From the NCBI RefSeq assembly GCF_900142715.1, contig NZ_FRBX01000007.1, forward strand, positions 319,640-383,639: DNA of 64,000 nt. Reading direction: 5' to 3'. The notes below the pieces were generated by a model, which worked only from the letters and a program-made list of their open reading frames with translations, was not told the origin of the DNA and did not search any database. Position numbers and translations under genes: made by a program. How positions within the stretch are numbered: position 1 is the first letter of the stretch; each line of letters starts with the position of its first letter. Of the stretch, positions 25,934 through 35,464 are shown piece by piece. This DNA comes from Flavobacterium pectinovorum. GTDB lineage: Bacteria > Bacteroidota > Bacteroidia > Flavobacteriales > Flavobacteriaceae.

Positions 25934-27379
25934 ATGAATCAAATCAAAAAAAACACCGGAAAGTATCGCTGGAGTATTTGTGCATTATTATTTTTCGCAA
26001 CAACTATTAATTATCTCGACAGACAAGTACTTTCTTTAACATGGAGTGATTTTATAGCTCCTGAATTTCATTGGACAAACAACGATTACGGGAATATCAC
26101 AGCGCTATTCTCTATTTTTTATGCAGTTTCTCTTTTGTTTGCAGGAAGATTTGTGGATTGGTTAGATACTAAAAAAGGATTTCTTTGGGCTATCGGAATT
26201 TGGTCTGTAGGTGCGTGTCTGCATGCATTTTGCGGAATTGCAACTTCAGGAATCATAACCGGAAACTGGTTTGTAGGTTTTGAAGGAGCCAAGGAAATCA
26301 TTAAAAATATAAATGATACCGGAATGGTCATCAACGTAAGTGTAAGCTTATTTATTTTTGCCCGTTTTATCCTTGCAATTGGTGAGGCCGGAAATTTCCC
26401 TGCTGCCATCAAAACAACTGCAGAATATTTCCCTAAAAAAGACAGAGCATTTTCTACCAGTATTTTTAATGCCGGTGCAACTGTTGGAGCTTTGGCAGCG
26501 CCAATTTCGATTCCTTTTATAGCAAAATCATTTGGTTGGGAAATGGCTTTCATTATTATTGGAGCGCTTGGTTTTGTTTGGATGGGATTTTGGGTTTTTA
26601 TGTACGATAAACCGGAGAGACACCCAAGAGTTAGCGCCGAAGAATTAGAATATATACAACAAGATGATATTGCCGATGCTAAAATTGTAGGTTATATTCC
26701 TGAAACTACAACAAAAGTATCCTTTGTAGATTGTTTTAAATACAAACAAACCTGGGCTTTTGCCTTTGGTAAATTCATGACAGATGGCGTTTGGTGGTTC
26801 TTTTTGTTCTGGACACCAGCTTATTTAAGTTCTGTTTACGGTATGGATTCTACACAAGCTGCTTTACCATTATTTGTGCTTTACATGATCACATTACTTT
26901 CTATTATTGGAGGTTGGCTGCCAACTTATTTTGTAGAAAAAAAAGGAATGAATCCGTACGAAGGAAGAATGAGAGCAATGTTAATTTTTGCCTTCTTTCC
27001 GTTATTAGCCTTAATTGCACAGCCTTTAGGATATATAAGTTACTGGATTCCGGTAATAATTATTGGTATTGCAGGAGCAGCACACCAATCATGGTCGGCT
27101 AATATTTTTACTACTGTAGGCGATATGTTTCCTAAAAAAGCAATTGCAACTATTACCGGAATTGGTGGTTTGGCAGGAGGTTTAGGTTCAACTTTAATTA
27201 ATAAAGGATCAGGACTTTTATTTGATCATGCAAAAGAAACAGAAATGGCTTTTATGGGTTTTAAGGGAATTGAAGCCGGATATTTTATAATTTTCTCTAT
27301 CTGTGCCGTTTGTTACTTAATCGGTTGGATTGTAATGAAATCATTAGTACCAAAATACAGCCCTATTACAAATCTTTAA
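25934..27379 (+). CDS. MFS hexuronate transporter, ExuT-like (1)
   Basis: 481 residues with about 12 transmembrane segments. The N-terminal motif YRWSICALLFFATTINYLDR and the GEAGNFPAAIK block are typical of the anion:cation symporter (ExuT/GudP) branch of the MFS. Compared with the adjacent paralog it has an extra ~35 residues near 101-137 between TM3 and TM4. It is the first gene after a LacI operator and lies in a pectin-catabolic region. Probable role: galacturonate or unsaturated uronate import across the inner membrane. Exact substrate not proven. Confidence 0.93.
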   Translation: MNQIKKNTGKYRWSICALLFFATTINYLDRQVLSLTWSDFIAPEFHWTNNDYGNITALFSIFYAVSLLFAGRFVDWLDTKKGFLWAIGIWSVGACLHAFCGIATSGIITGNWFVGFEGAKEIIKNINDTGMVINVSVSLFIFARFILAIGEAGNFPAAIKTTAEYFPKKDRAFSTSIFNAGATVGALAAPISIPFIAKSFGWEMAFIIIGALGFVWMGFWVFMYDKPERHPRVSAEELEYIQQDDIADAKIVGYIPETTTKVSFVDCFKYKQTWAFAFGKFMTDGVWWFFLFWTPAYLSSVYGMDSTQAALPLFVLYMITLLSIIGGWLPTYFVEKKGMNPYEGRMRAMLIFAFFPLLALIAQPLGYISYWIPVIIIGIAGAAHQSWSANIFTTVGDMFPKKAIATITGIGGLAGGLGSTLINKGSGLLFDHAKETEMAFMGFKGIEAGYFIIFSICAVCYLIGWIVMKSLVPKYSPITNL

Positions 27380-27441
27380 AATTACAATCTTTAAAAATTA
27401 TATGCTATAGAATAACCAACTAACCTAACCAACCAAAACCT

Positions 27442-28758
27442 ATGAATGAAGCTAATCAGGCAATTGGAAAATATCGCTGGACAATATGCAGTTTAGTATT
27501 TTTTGCTACAACTGTAAATTATTTAGATCGAAATGTAATAAGTTACCTAAGACCTTTTTTAGCAGAAGCCTTTCATTGGACACCGGAACAGGAGGTTATA
27601 GATTATTCGAATATTGAATTAGCATTTAAAATTGCCTATGCACTCGGAATGCTCGTTGCAGGTGGTATTATTGATAAACTAGGCACCAAAATTGGGTATG
27701 CAATTGCAACAGGTTTATGGAGTTTAGCAGCTATTGGTCACGCACTTGCTACTGGAACAGGAGGTTTTTTAATTGCAAGAGTGTTTTTAGGAATTACAGA
27801 AGCAGGAAATTTTCCTGCCGCCATTAAAGCCACAGCCGAATGGTTTCCGCAGAAAGAAAGAGCTTTGGCAACAGGAATTTTTAATTCAGGAAGTAATATC
27901 GGAGCGATCATTGTGCCTTTATCAGTGCCTTTTATTGCAGCGAATTACGGATGGCAATGGGCTTTTATCCTAACCGGAATAATTGGTTTTGTATGGCTCG
28001 TATTATGGTTCATCTATTATGAAATTCCCGAAAAGCAAAAACGTTTATCGCAAGCAGAATTAGAATATATAAACTCAGATAAAGCTCTAATAGTTGAAGT
28101 TGAAGATACAGAAAAGGTTTCATGGTTTAAATTGCTTAGCTTTCGCCAGACTTGGGCTTTTGCCATTGGAAAATTATTGACAGATCCTGTTTGGTGGTTT
28201 TATTTGTTCTGGCTGCCCGATTTTTTAATGAAACAATATAAACTTTCGGCAACTCAAATTATCTGGCCTTGTGCCTTGGTTTACGTTATTGGAAGTATAG
28301 GAAGCATTGGCGGCGGATGGTTGCCGTTGAAACTAATAAATAAGGGATGGCCGGCTTATAAAGCGCGTAAAACCAGTATGCTAATTTATGCTTTTGCTGT
28401 TTTACCGGTTTTGTTTTCTCAGTATTTAGGAGCAATCAATATTTGGTGGGCCATTTTGGTAATTGGTTTAGCGGTTTCTGCACATCAGGCGTGGAGTGCT
28501 AATATTTTTACAACTGTTTCAGATATGTTTCCTAAAAAGGCAACAGCTTCAGTTACAGGAATAGGGGGTATGTTCGGTGCCCTTGGCGGAATTTTACTAA
28601 CTTTATTGATTCAAAAAAATATGTTCGTCTATTATACCAAATTAGGAAAAATCGAAACCGGATATTTTATTATGTTTTGCATCTGCGGAGCATCGTATTT
28701 GCTGGCCTGGCTGATTATGCATATTTTAGTTCCGAGGATGAAAAAAGTAGAAGTGTAA
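27442..28758 (+). CDS. MFS hexuronate transporter, ExuT-like (2)
   Basis: 438 residues, 12 transmembrane segments, with YRWTICSLVFFATTVNYLDR and EAGNFPAAIKATAEWFPQKE. It is a paralog of the transporter 62 bp upstream but lacks its TM3-TM4 insertion. It is probably co-transcribed from the operator-controlled promoter at 25763. Two different ExuT-like proteins side by side suggest separate uptake of galacturonate and of unsaturated or glucuronate-type products; this split is inference. A second operator-promoter follows it. Confidence 0.93.
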   Translation: MNEANQAIGKYRWTICSLVFFATTVNYLDRNVISYLRPFLAEAFHWTPEQEVIDYSNIELAFKIAYALGMLVAGGIIDKLGTKIGYAIATGLWSLAAIGHALATGTGGFLIARVFLGITEAGNFPAAIKATAEWFPQKERALATGIFNSGSNIGAIIVPLSVPFIAANYGWQWAFILTGIIGFVWLVLWFIYYEIPEKQKRLSQAELEYINSDKALIVEVEDTEKVSWFKLLSFRQTWAFAIGKLLTDPVWWFYLFWLPDFLMKQYKLSATQIIWPCALVYVIGSIGSIGGGWLPLKLINKGWPAYKARKTSMLIYAFAVLPVLFSQYLGAINIWWAILVIGLAVSAHQAWSANIFTTVSDMFPKKATASVTGIGGMFGALGGILLTLLIQKNMFVYYTKLGKIETGYFIMFCICGASYLLAWLIMHILVPRMKKVEV

Positions 28759-28810
28759 AATCAACACAAATAATTTTTCATTTGTATTATGATATTTGAA
28801 GATAAAAATA

Positions 28811-28832
28811 TAATTTTGTGCAATCGATTACA
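28811..28832 (+). promoter_or_regulatory. promoter -7 box with LacI-type operator before kduI
   Basis: -7 TAATTTTG (28811-28818) is followed directly by TGCAATCGATTACA (28819-28832), in the same register as at 25786. The -33 element is not clear. kduI starts at 28847, 14 bp downstream. Confidence 0.78.
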
Positions 28833-28846
28833 TTAAAATAAAAATT

Positions 28847-29683
28847 ATGACAAAATATAGTTCAAGATACGCGTCAAGCCCAGAAGCTGTTAAACAATAT
28901 GACACACAACAATTGAGAAATGAATTCTTAATTGATGATTTAATGCAGGAGAATGAAATTGTTTTAACGTACTCTCATTACGACCGCTATATTGCAGGTT
29001 CTGCAGTTCCTGTAAAAGATTTAACTCTTGAAACGATCGATCCGCTTAAAGCTGGATATTTTCTGGAAAGAAGAGAAATGGGAATCATAAATGTTGGCGG
29101 AAGCGGTTCTGTTTTGGTTGACGGAACATCTTATGAATTAGGTTTTAAAGATGCATTATACATTGGAAGCGGAAATAAAGAAGTGATTTTTAAAAGTGAT
29201 GACAGCAAAAATCCGGCTAAATTTTATATTAATTCTGCTCCGGCACACACAACATATCCAACTGTAAAAGTAAGCTTGGAACAAGCAAATAAATTACAGC
29301 TTGGAACAATGGAAACGGCAAATCACCGTACGGTAAACCAAATGATTATCGGTAGTGTTGTAACAACCTGCCAATTACAAATGGGAATGACGGAATTAAA
29401 AACGGGAAGTGTTTGGAATACCATGCCGGCACACGTACACGATCGTAGAATGGAAGTTTATTTCTATTTGGATATTCCGGAAAATCAGGCGGTTTGTCAT
29501 TTTATGGGACAGCCTCAGGAAACAAGACATATCTGGATGAACAATCATCAGGCAGTAATTTCTCCGCCTTGGTCAATTCACTCAGGTTCAGGAACTTCAA
29601 ATTATAGTTTTATTTGGGGAATGGCCGGTGAAAATTTAGATTATGGAGATATGGATGTTTGTAAAATCACTGATTTAAGATAA
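28847..29683 (+). CDS. kduI: 5-keto-4-deoxyuronate isomerase (4-deoxy-L-threo-5-hexosulose-uronate ketol-isomerase)
   Basis: 278 residues, the usual KduI length. The MPAHVHDRRMEVYFYLDI block contains the zinc-binding His and Glu residues of this cupin enzyme, and RHIWMNNHQAVISPPWSIHS is the second conserved block. The reaction converts 4-deoxy-L-threo-5-hexosulose uronate, the product of unsaturated galacturonide cleavage, to 2,5-diketo-3-deoxygluconate in the cytoplasm. It is followed 4 bp later by kduD. A LacI-type operator sits in its promoter, so it is the first gene of a catabolic operon that probably runs to kdgA. Confidence 0.96.
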   Translation: MTKYSSRYASSPEAVKQYDTQQLRNEFLIDDLMQENEIVLTYSHYDRYIAGSAVPVKDLTLETIDPLKAGYFLERREMGIINVGGSGSVLVDGTSYELGFKDALYIGSGNKEVIFKSDDSKNPAKFYINSAPAHTTYPTVKVSLEQANKLQLGTMETANHRTVNQMIIGSVVTTCQLQMGMTELKTGSVWNTMPAHVHDRRMEVYFYLDIPENQAVCHFMGQPQETRHIWMNNHQAVISPPWSIHSGSGTSNYSFIWGMAGENLDYGDMDVCKITDLR

Positions 29684-29687
29684 GAAT

Positions 29688-30479
29688 ATGACAAACTTAT
29701 TTGATATAAAAGGAAAAGTTGCCCTTATTACAGGAAGTACACACGGACTGGGAATGGCAATGGCAAAAGGTTTAGGACAAGCCGGTGCTACAATTGTAGT
29801 AAACGGAAATTCATCTCAACAAAAAATTGATGATGCTGTTGCTGAACTTAAAAGTGAAGGAATTAATGCTGTTGGTTATAGATTTAATGTAACCGAAGAG
29901 CAGGAAGTTAAAGCGGCCGTTGCTAAAATTGAAAGCGAAGTTGGACCAATAGATATTTTGATTAATAACGCTGGAATCATCAAAAGAATTCCGCTTATCG
30001 ATATGGAAGTTGCTGATTTTAAAGAAGTAATTGATATTGATTTGGTTTCTCCATTTATCGTTTCCAAGCATGTTGCCAAAGGAATGATCGAAAGAAGACA
30101 AGGAAAAATCATCAACATTTGCTCTATGATGAGCGAATTGGGTCGTAATACAGTTGGTGCTTATGCTGCTGCAAAAGGCGGTTTAAAAATGCTGACTAAA
30201 AATATGGCAACAGAATGGGCTAAATACAATGTTCAGATCAACGGAATTGGACCGGGTTATTTTGCGACTGAACAAACAGCGCCGATCAGAGTTGACGGAC
30301 ATCCGTTTAATGATTTTATTATCAGCAGAACTCCGGCTGCTAAATGGGGTGATCCAAGCGATTTAGCAGGAGCTGCAATTTTCTTATCTTCAAAAGCAAG
30401 TGATTTTGTTAACGGTCATATTTTATTTGTTGATGGAGGAATCCTGGCTACAATTGGTAAACCGTCAAACGAAGAATAA
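29688..30479 (+). CDS. kduD: 2-dehydro-3-deoxy-D-gluconate 5-dehydrogenase (KduD-type SDR)
   Basis: 263 residues. The cofactor motif TGSTHGLG is at about 16-23, NNAG follows, the catalytic Tyr and Lys are in YAAAKGG, and FVDGG is the C-terminal signature. KduD reduces 2,5-diketo-3-deoxygluconate to KDG. The assignment rests on the SDR family plus its tight coupling (4 bp) to kduI; gluconate 5-dehydrogenases are close relatives and cannot be excluded by sequence alone. Confidence 0.92.
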   Translation: MTNLFDIKGKVALITGSTHGLGMAMAKGLGQAGATIVVNGNSSQQKIDDAVAELKSEGINAVGYRFNVTEEQEVKAAVAKIESEVGPIDILINNAGIIKRIPLIDMEVADFKEVIDIDLVSPFIVSKHVAKGMIERRQGKIINICSMMSELGRNTVGAYAAAKGGLKMLTKNMATEWAKYNVQINGIGPGYFATEQTAPIRVDGHPFNDFIISRTPAAKWGDPSDLAGAAIFLSSKASDFVNGHILFVDGGILATIGKPSNEE

Positions 30480-30503
30480 ATTCTCAATTATAATTAAAAA
30501 GAC

Positions 30504-31907
30504 ATGAGTGCTAAGACTTTCATAAACGATAATTTTTTACTTGAAAATAAATATGCTGAAGAGTTATACCACAATTACTCAAAAAATCAGCCCATTATAG
30601 ATTACCACAATCACCTTAATCCGCAGTTTATTGCCGAAGACAAAATCTTTGACAACATTACGCAGGTTTGGATCAACGGAGATCACTACAAATGGCGTGC
30701 AATGCGTACATTGGGAATCAACGAACAGTTTGTAACCGGAAATGGTTCTGATAAAGATAAGTTCTTAAACTGGGGAAAAACCGTTCCCTACACGATGCGT
30801 AATCCTTTGTACCACTGGACACATTTAGAATTGGCGCGTTATTTTGATATTTATGATTTACTGAATGAAAAATCAGCAGAGAAAATTTATATCGAAACTT
30901 CAGAAAAAATAAATTCTGCAGCATATAGCACACAAAACTTACTTAAAAAAGTAAACGCTGAATTGGTTTGTACTACAGAAGACCCAATTGATACTTTAGA
31001 GTTTCACCAGAAACTGGCTAAAAACCCGATTGGAACAAAAATGAGTACGGCATTCAGACCTGATAAAGCTATCCTTATTTCAAATGATGGCTATAACGCA
31101 TATCTGGATACGTTGGGGGACGTATCCGGAATTGCGATTAATACTTACGCAGACTTACAAACTGGATTGAGAAAAAGAATCGAATTCTTTAACCAAAATG
31201 GCTGTAAATTAAGCGATCACGGTTTAGATCAGATTTATTTTGAAAACTTTACAGAAAGTGAAATAAATTCAATTTTCAAAAAGAAAAGAGAAAACCAAAC
31301 GATAACGCCAGAAGAAGCTTTGAAATTTCAAAGTGCTATTTTATTGTTTTTATCTGAAACTTATCACGAATTTGGCTGGGTTCAGCAATTTCACTTAGGT
31401 GCTTTAAGAAACAATAATGCGCGTATGCACAGAATTTTAGGACCTGATACAGGCTGGGATTCTATTGGAGATTATCCACAGGCACAAAAACTGTCTTCGT
31501 TTTTAAATACATTAGACAGTAAAGATAAATTGACAAAAACGATTATTTATAACCTAAATCCGGCTGATAACGAAGTTATGGCTACGATGATTGGAAATTT
31601 CAACGACGGAAGCGTTAGAGGAAAAGTTCAGTTTGGTTCAGGATGGTGGTTTTTAGATCAGAAAGACGGAATGACAAAACAATTAAATGCGCTTTCAAAC
31701 ATGGGATTAATTAGTTGTTTTGTTGGAATGCTAACAGATTCACGAAGCTTTTTATCTTTCCCAAGACATGAATATTTCAGACGTATTTTATGTAATCTTT
31801 TAGGAGATGAAATACAAAGAGGTGAACTTCCTGCAGATATGGAATGGATTGGAAAACTGGTTGCTGATATTTCATACAACAACGCAAAGGAATATTTCAA
31901 ATTTTAA
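30504..31907 (+). CDS. uxaC: uronate isomerase (glucuronate/galacturonate isomerase)
   Basis: 467 residues, the normal UxaC length. The early PIIDYHNHLNP motif supplies metal-site histidines, and TEDPIDTLEFH, FRPDKAI and the late GWWFLDQKDGM and LTDSRSFLSFPRHEYFRR blocks are diagnostic. It converts D-galacturonate to tagaturonate, and glucuronate to fructuronate. It follows kduD by 24 bp in the same direction and joins the galacturonate branch to the unsaturated-uronate branch in one operon. Confidence 0.97.
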   Translation: MSAKTFINDNFLLENKYAEELYHNYSKNQPIIDYHNHLNPQFIAEDKIFDNITQVWINGDHYKWRAMRTLGINEQFVTGNGSDKDKFLNWGKTVPYTMRNPLYHWTHLELARYFDIYDLLNEKSAEKIYIETSEKINSAAYSTQNLLKKVNAELVCTTEDPIDTLEFHQKLAKNPIGTKMSTAFRPDKAILISNDGYNAYLDTLGDVSGIAINTYADLQTGLRKRIEFFNQNGCKLSDHGLDQIYFENFTESEINSIFKKKRENQTITPEEALKFQSAILLFLSETYHEFGWVQQFHLGALRNNNARMHRILGPDTGWDSIGDYPQAQKLSSFLNTLDSKDKLTKTIIYNLNPADNEVMATMIGNFNDGSVRGKVQFGSGWWFLDQKDGMTKQLNALSNMGLISCFVGMLTDSRSFLSFPRHEYFRRILCNLLGDEIQRGELPADMEWIGKLVADISYNNAKEYFKF

Positions 31908-32065
31908 TTGAGAATATAGAGAATAGAATATAGAGAATAGAATAAAGAAGCAAGAAGAAAGAGTTTATACTATACGTGTTAAGTTTGATTAATCTTAAAA
32001 CTTTATTTTCTTAATTTCTTAATGGTAAAAAGAAAAACTTTTACTGGTAAAAACAATAAAATAAT

Positions 32066-33088
32066 ATGAGTAAAATAGTTGCATTCGGTGAAATTATGTT
32101 ACGTCTTTCGACAGAGCGACACCTGCGTTTTGCACAATCTACAGCATTTGGAGCTACTTATGGTGGCGGTGAGTTTAATGTTTGTGTGTCTTTGGCAAAT
32201 TATGGCTTAAATGCTGAGTTTGTAACAAGATTGCCTGAAAACGAAATTGGCGGATCTGCGTTGAGAGAAATACGAAAAATGAATGTAGAATCTAAAAATA
32301 TAATTTTTGGAGGAGAACGTTTAGGAATCTATTTTCTTGAAACAGGAGCTGGCACAAGAGGAAGTAACGTTGTTTACGACCGCGCACACAGTTCAATGGC
32401 AACTATTGAAAAAGGATTGGTTGACTGGGAAAAAGTTCTGGAAGGTGCTACCTGGTTTCACTGGAGCGGCATTACGCCGGCGATTTCTCAAAGTGCCGCT
32501 GAAGCTTGTTTAGAAGCGATTAAAGTGGCACACAAAATGGGAATAATGATTTCATGCGACTTAAATTACAGATCAAAATTGTGGCAATATGGCAAAGCGC
32601 CAAGCGATGTTATGCCAGAAATGCTGCAATATAGTAATGTTATTTTAGGAGATATTGATACGGCATATTTTATGTTGGGAATTCCGAAAGTAAATCCAAA
32701 TTATCAGGATGAAAAATCACTTCCGGTTTTATATACGAAGTTATTTGATTTGATTCCGAATTTAAAAACCGTTGCGACAACATTACGTTATTCTGTAAGT
32801 GCATCGCATCAAAGAATTGGCGGGGTTTTATTTGATGGAAAAGCCATTTACCACGCTGCCGTAAAAGAAGTAACTCCGGTTGTAGACAGAGTAGGTAGTG
32901 GAGACGCTTTTATGGGCGGATTGATTTACGGATTGTTACAATATCAAAATAATAATCAAAAAGCTTTGGATTTTGCAGTTGCGGCTTGTTGCTTAAAACA
33001 TACCATTGCCGGCGATTACAATTTGGTTACATTAAAAGAAGTTGAAAACATGCTTGGTGGTGATTCTGCGGGATTAGTATCAAGATAA
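32066..33088 (+). CDS. kdgK: 2-keto-3-deoxygluconate kinase (PfkB family)
   Basis: 340 residues of the ribokinase/PfkB family. The sugar-binding region has GEIMLRLSTERHLRF and GGGEFNVCVSLANYG, and the ATP/catalytic motif is VGSGDAFMGGLIYG, with the catalytic Asp. It phosphorylates KDG to KDPG. A 158-bp spacer with short AT-rich tandem repeats separates it from uxaC, and no LacI-type operator is visible there. kdgA follows after 11 bp. Confidence 0.94.
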   Translation: MSKIVAFGEIMLRLSTERHLRFAQSTAFGATYGGGEFNVCVSLANYGLNAEFVTRLPENEIGGSALREIRKMNVESKNIIFGGERLGIYFLETGAGTRGSNVVYDRAHSSMATIEKGLVDWEKVLEGATWFHWSGITPAISQSAAEACLEAIKVAHKMGIMISCDLNYRSKLWQYGKAPSDVMPEMLQYSNVILGDIDTAYFMLGIPKVNPNYQDEKSLPVLYTKLFDLIPNLKTVATTLRYSVSASHQRIGGVLFDGKAIYHAAVKEVTPVVDRVGSGDAFMGGLIYGLLQYQNNNQKALDFAVAACCLKHTIAGDYNLVTLKEVENMLGGDSAGLVSR

Positions 33089-33099
33089 ATAATATAGAA

Positions 33100-33771
33100 A
33101 TGGCAAAATATTCAAGAATTGAAGTAGCTCAACAAATGAAAGATAACGGAATGGTTCCGCTATTTTTTCATTCGGATATTGAAATCAGTAAAAAAGTACT
33201 AAAAGCCTGTTATGACGGTGGTTCTCGTTTAATGGAATTTACCAGCAGAGGCGATTTTGCCCACGAAGTTTTTGGTGCTTTAAATAAATATGCTTTGTCA
33301 GAATTACCGGGAATGATTCTGGGAGTTGGTTCTGTTACAGATGCTGCTTCGGCATCGTTATACATGAGTTTAGGTGCCAATTTTATTGTAACTCCGGTTT
33401 TTAGAGAAGATATTGCAATTGCCTGTAATCGTCGTAAAGTTTTGTGGTCGCCAGGTTGCGGAACACTTTCTGAGATTGCAAGAGCCGAAGAATTAGGCTG
33501 CGAAATTGTAAAATTATTCCCTGCGGATATTTATGGACCAGAGTTTATTAAAGCGATAAAAGGACCTTGCCCGTGGACAAATATTATGCCAACAGGAGGT
33601 GTTTATCCAACGGTTGAAAGTTTGTCTTCCTGGTTAAATGCAGGAGCTACTTGTGTTGGATTAGGTTCGCAATTAATTTCGAAAGATATATTAGATAACA
33701 ATGATTATGACGGACTTAAAACAAAAGTGAGTCAGGTTCTTGAGATCATCAAAAATATTAAAAATAAATAA
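33100..33771 (+). CDS. kdgA: 2-keto-3-deoxy-6-phosphogluconate aldolase
   Basis: 223 residues. The Schiff-base lysine is in VKLFPADIYGPEFIKAIKGP, and FTSRG, TPVF and NIMPTGGVYP are the other family blocks. The enzyme cleaves KDPG to pyruvate and glyceraldehyde 3-phosphate, the last step of the pathway. It lies 11 bp after kdgK. A weak hairpin (33766-33797) overlaps its stop codon, consistent with the end of the operon. Confidence 0.95.
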   Translation: MAKYSRIEVAQQMKDNGMVPLFFHSDIEISKKVLKACYDGGSRLMEFTSRGDFAHEVFGALNKYALSELPGMILGVGSVTDAASASLYMSLGANFIVTPVFREDIAIACNRRKVLWSPGCGTLSEIARAEELGCEIVKLFPADIYGPEFIKAIKGPCPWTNIMPTGGVYPTVESLSSWLNAGATCVGLGSQLISKDILDNNDYDGLKTKVSQVLEIIKNIKNK

Positions 33772-33810
33772 GGAGTAATCATACCGATTCCTTATTTGAA
33801 TTGCAGTTTT
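33766..33810 (+). terminator. weak terminator-like hairpin after kdgA
   Basis: AAATAAGGA (33766-33774) and TCCTTATTT (33789-33797) form a 9-bp stem around a 14-nt loop; a T run follows at about 33807. It overlaps the kdgA stop codon. The remaining spacer to 33988 shows no gene and no LacI-type palindrome. Confidence 0.4.
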
Positions 33811-33988
33811 TTTTAGATTTTAACGTTTTGTAATTGAGCATTACGCTTGCTAAATACAGCTTGTCACTCCTCACAGCAAATTGTATTTTACTCTTACAAG
33901 TGTAATGTTTCTTTTACAATTAAAAAAACTTCTTATAAAAGCAATAAGGTATTTATCGTGGTTATTTATAACACTTTAAGAATTTAAA

Positions 33989-35431
33989 ATGAAACAGTTA
34001 AACAGAAAAAATACAGGATTAGAAAAATTAAATCCAATTAAGGTTGTTCAGTTTGGAGAAGGTAATTTTTTAAGAGCTTTTGTTGATTATGCTTTTCACA
34101 AACTAAATAAAGAAGTTGATTTTAATGCTGGTATTGCAATGGTTCAGCCTTTAAAAGACGGTATGGTGCACCTGATTAATGATCAGGATGGTCTTTATAC
34201 TTTGTTTATGAACGGAATTAAAAAGGGCGAAAAAATACAAGATATTGAGTTAATCACTAATATTGTAAAAGCAATAAATCCGTATACCGAATTTGCAGAT
34301 TATTTAGCTTTAGCGAAGGAAGAAGAACTTCAGTTTATTGTTTCAAATACTACTGAAGCCGGTATTGAATTCATTGAAAGTGATACTCCGGATATGAAGC
34401 CGCCAGTTTCATTTCCTGCAAAGCTGACTGTTTTATTGTATGAAAGATTCAAGCATTTCAATGGAGATGCTTCTAAAGCAGTAACGATCATTCCTTGCGA
34501 ATTGATTGATTATAACTCAGAAACGCTGAAAAAATATATTTTGCAATATGTTGATTTATGGAAATTAGAGGATGCATTTAAAACTTGGGTATCAGATGCT
34601 TGTACGTATCACAGTACTTTAGTTGACAGAATTGTTCCTGGATATCCAAGAGCTGAAATTGAAGAATACAATAATAAATTAGATTATCAGGACAATTTAA
34701 TTGTTGCTGCAGAACCTTTCTTTCTTTGGGCTATTGAAGGTGGTGAGGATTTAAAAGCAAAATTACCTTTTCATAAAACGAATTTGAATGTAAAAATCGT
34801 TGATGATATACGTCCTTTTAAAATGATTAAAGTTCGTATTCTAAACGGTGCGCACACGGCAATGGTTCCTTTTTCACTTTTGTATGGTAACAAATTAGTG
34901 ATGGAAACTGTTAACGGAGATTTTACCGGAAAATTTGTAGACGGCGTTATTGGTGAAATTAGTGAAACGCTTGATATGGACAAAAATGAAATTACGGCTT
35001 ATTCTGAGGAAGTAATGGACCGATTTAAAAATCCATTTATCAAACATGCATTGGCTGATATTGCATTAAATTCGATTTCGAAATTCAAAGTAAGAGTTTT
35101 GCCTAGTTTATTAGGATATTATAATGCTAACAAAAAATTGCCTGTTAATTTGACTTTTTCATTAGCGAGTTTAATTCAATTCTATAAAGGAACATGGAAT
35201 AACGAAACATTGCCTGTAAAAGATTCTCCAGAGATAGTTGAAGCATTTAAAAATGCATGGCAATTAGGATCTGCAGATTTAGTTGTTGCTAAAATATTAG
35301 CTAACACCGAATTTTGGGGTGAAGATTTAACTAAAATCAATGGTTTATCTGAAGCTTTAGTATTGGCCTTAAATGAGATTGAAGAAAACGGAATAGAAAA
35401 AGGTTTTGCTAATTTTAGCAAACAATATTAA
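33989..35431 (+). CDS. uxaB: tagaturonate reductase (altronate oxidoreductase)
   Basis: 480 residues of the mannitol dehydrogenase family. The N-terminal VVQFGEGNFLRAFVDYAFHK is the NAD-binding block of UxaB, and KIVDDIRPFKMIKVRILNGAHT contains the catalytic lysine region. It reduces tagaturonate to altronate with NADH. It forms a pair with uxaA 33 bp downstream. Its 217-bp upstream spacer has no copy of the TAATCGATTA operator, so its control may differ from the kduI and transporter operons. Confidence 0.96.
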   Translation: MKQLNRKNTGLEKLNPIKVVQFGEGNFLRAFVDYAFHKLNKEVDFNAGIAMVQPLKDGMVHLINDQDGLYTLFMNGIKKGEKIQDIELITNIVKAINPYTEFADYLALAKEEELQFIVSNTTEAGIEFIESDTPDMKPPVSFPAKLTVLLYERFKHFNGDASKAVTIIPCELIDYNSETLKKYILQYVDLWKLEDAFKTWVSDACTYHSTLVDRIVPGYPRAEIEEYNNKLDYQDNLIVAAEPFFLWAIEGGEDLKAKLPFHKTNLNVKIVDDIRPFKMIKVRILNGAHTAMVPFSLLYGNKLVMETVNGDFTGKFVDGVIGEISETLDMDKNEITAYSEEVMDRFKNPFIKHALADIALNSISKFKVRVLPSLLGYYNANKKLPVNLTFSLASLIQFYKGTWNNETLPVKDSPEIVEAFKNAWQLGSADLVVAKILANTEFWGEDLTKINGLSEALVLALNEIEENGIEKGFANFSKQY

Positions 35432-35464
35432 TTAGATTACAAGTACTTTTAAAAAATAACAATC

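Noticed and set aside
26119..26553. 144-codon frame antisense to the first MFS gene
   Set aside because: Overlaps a well-supported transporter gene entirely and shows no protein-like pattern.
33780..33988. LacI operator before uxaB
   Set aside because: TTATCGTGG near 33953 shares only part of the motif and is not palindromic.
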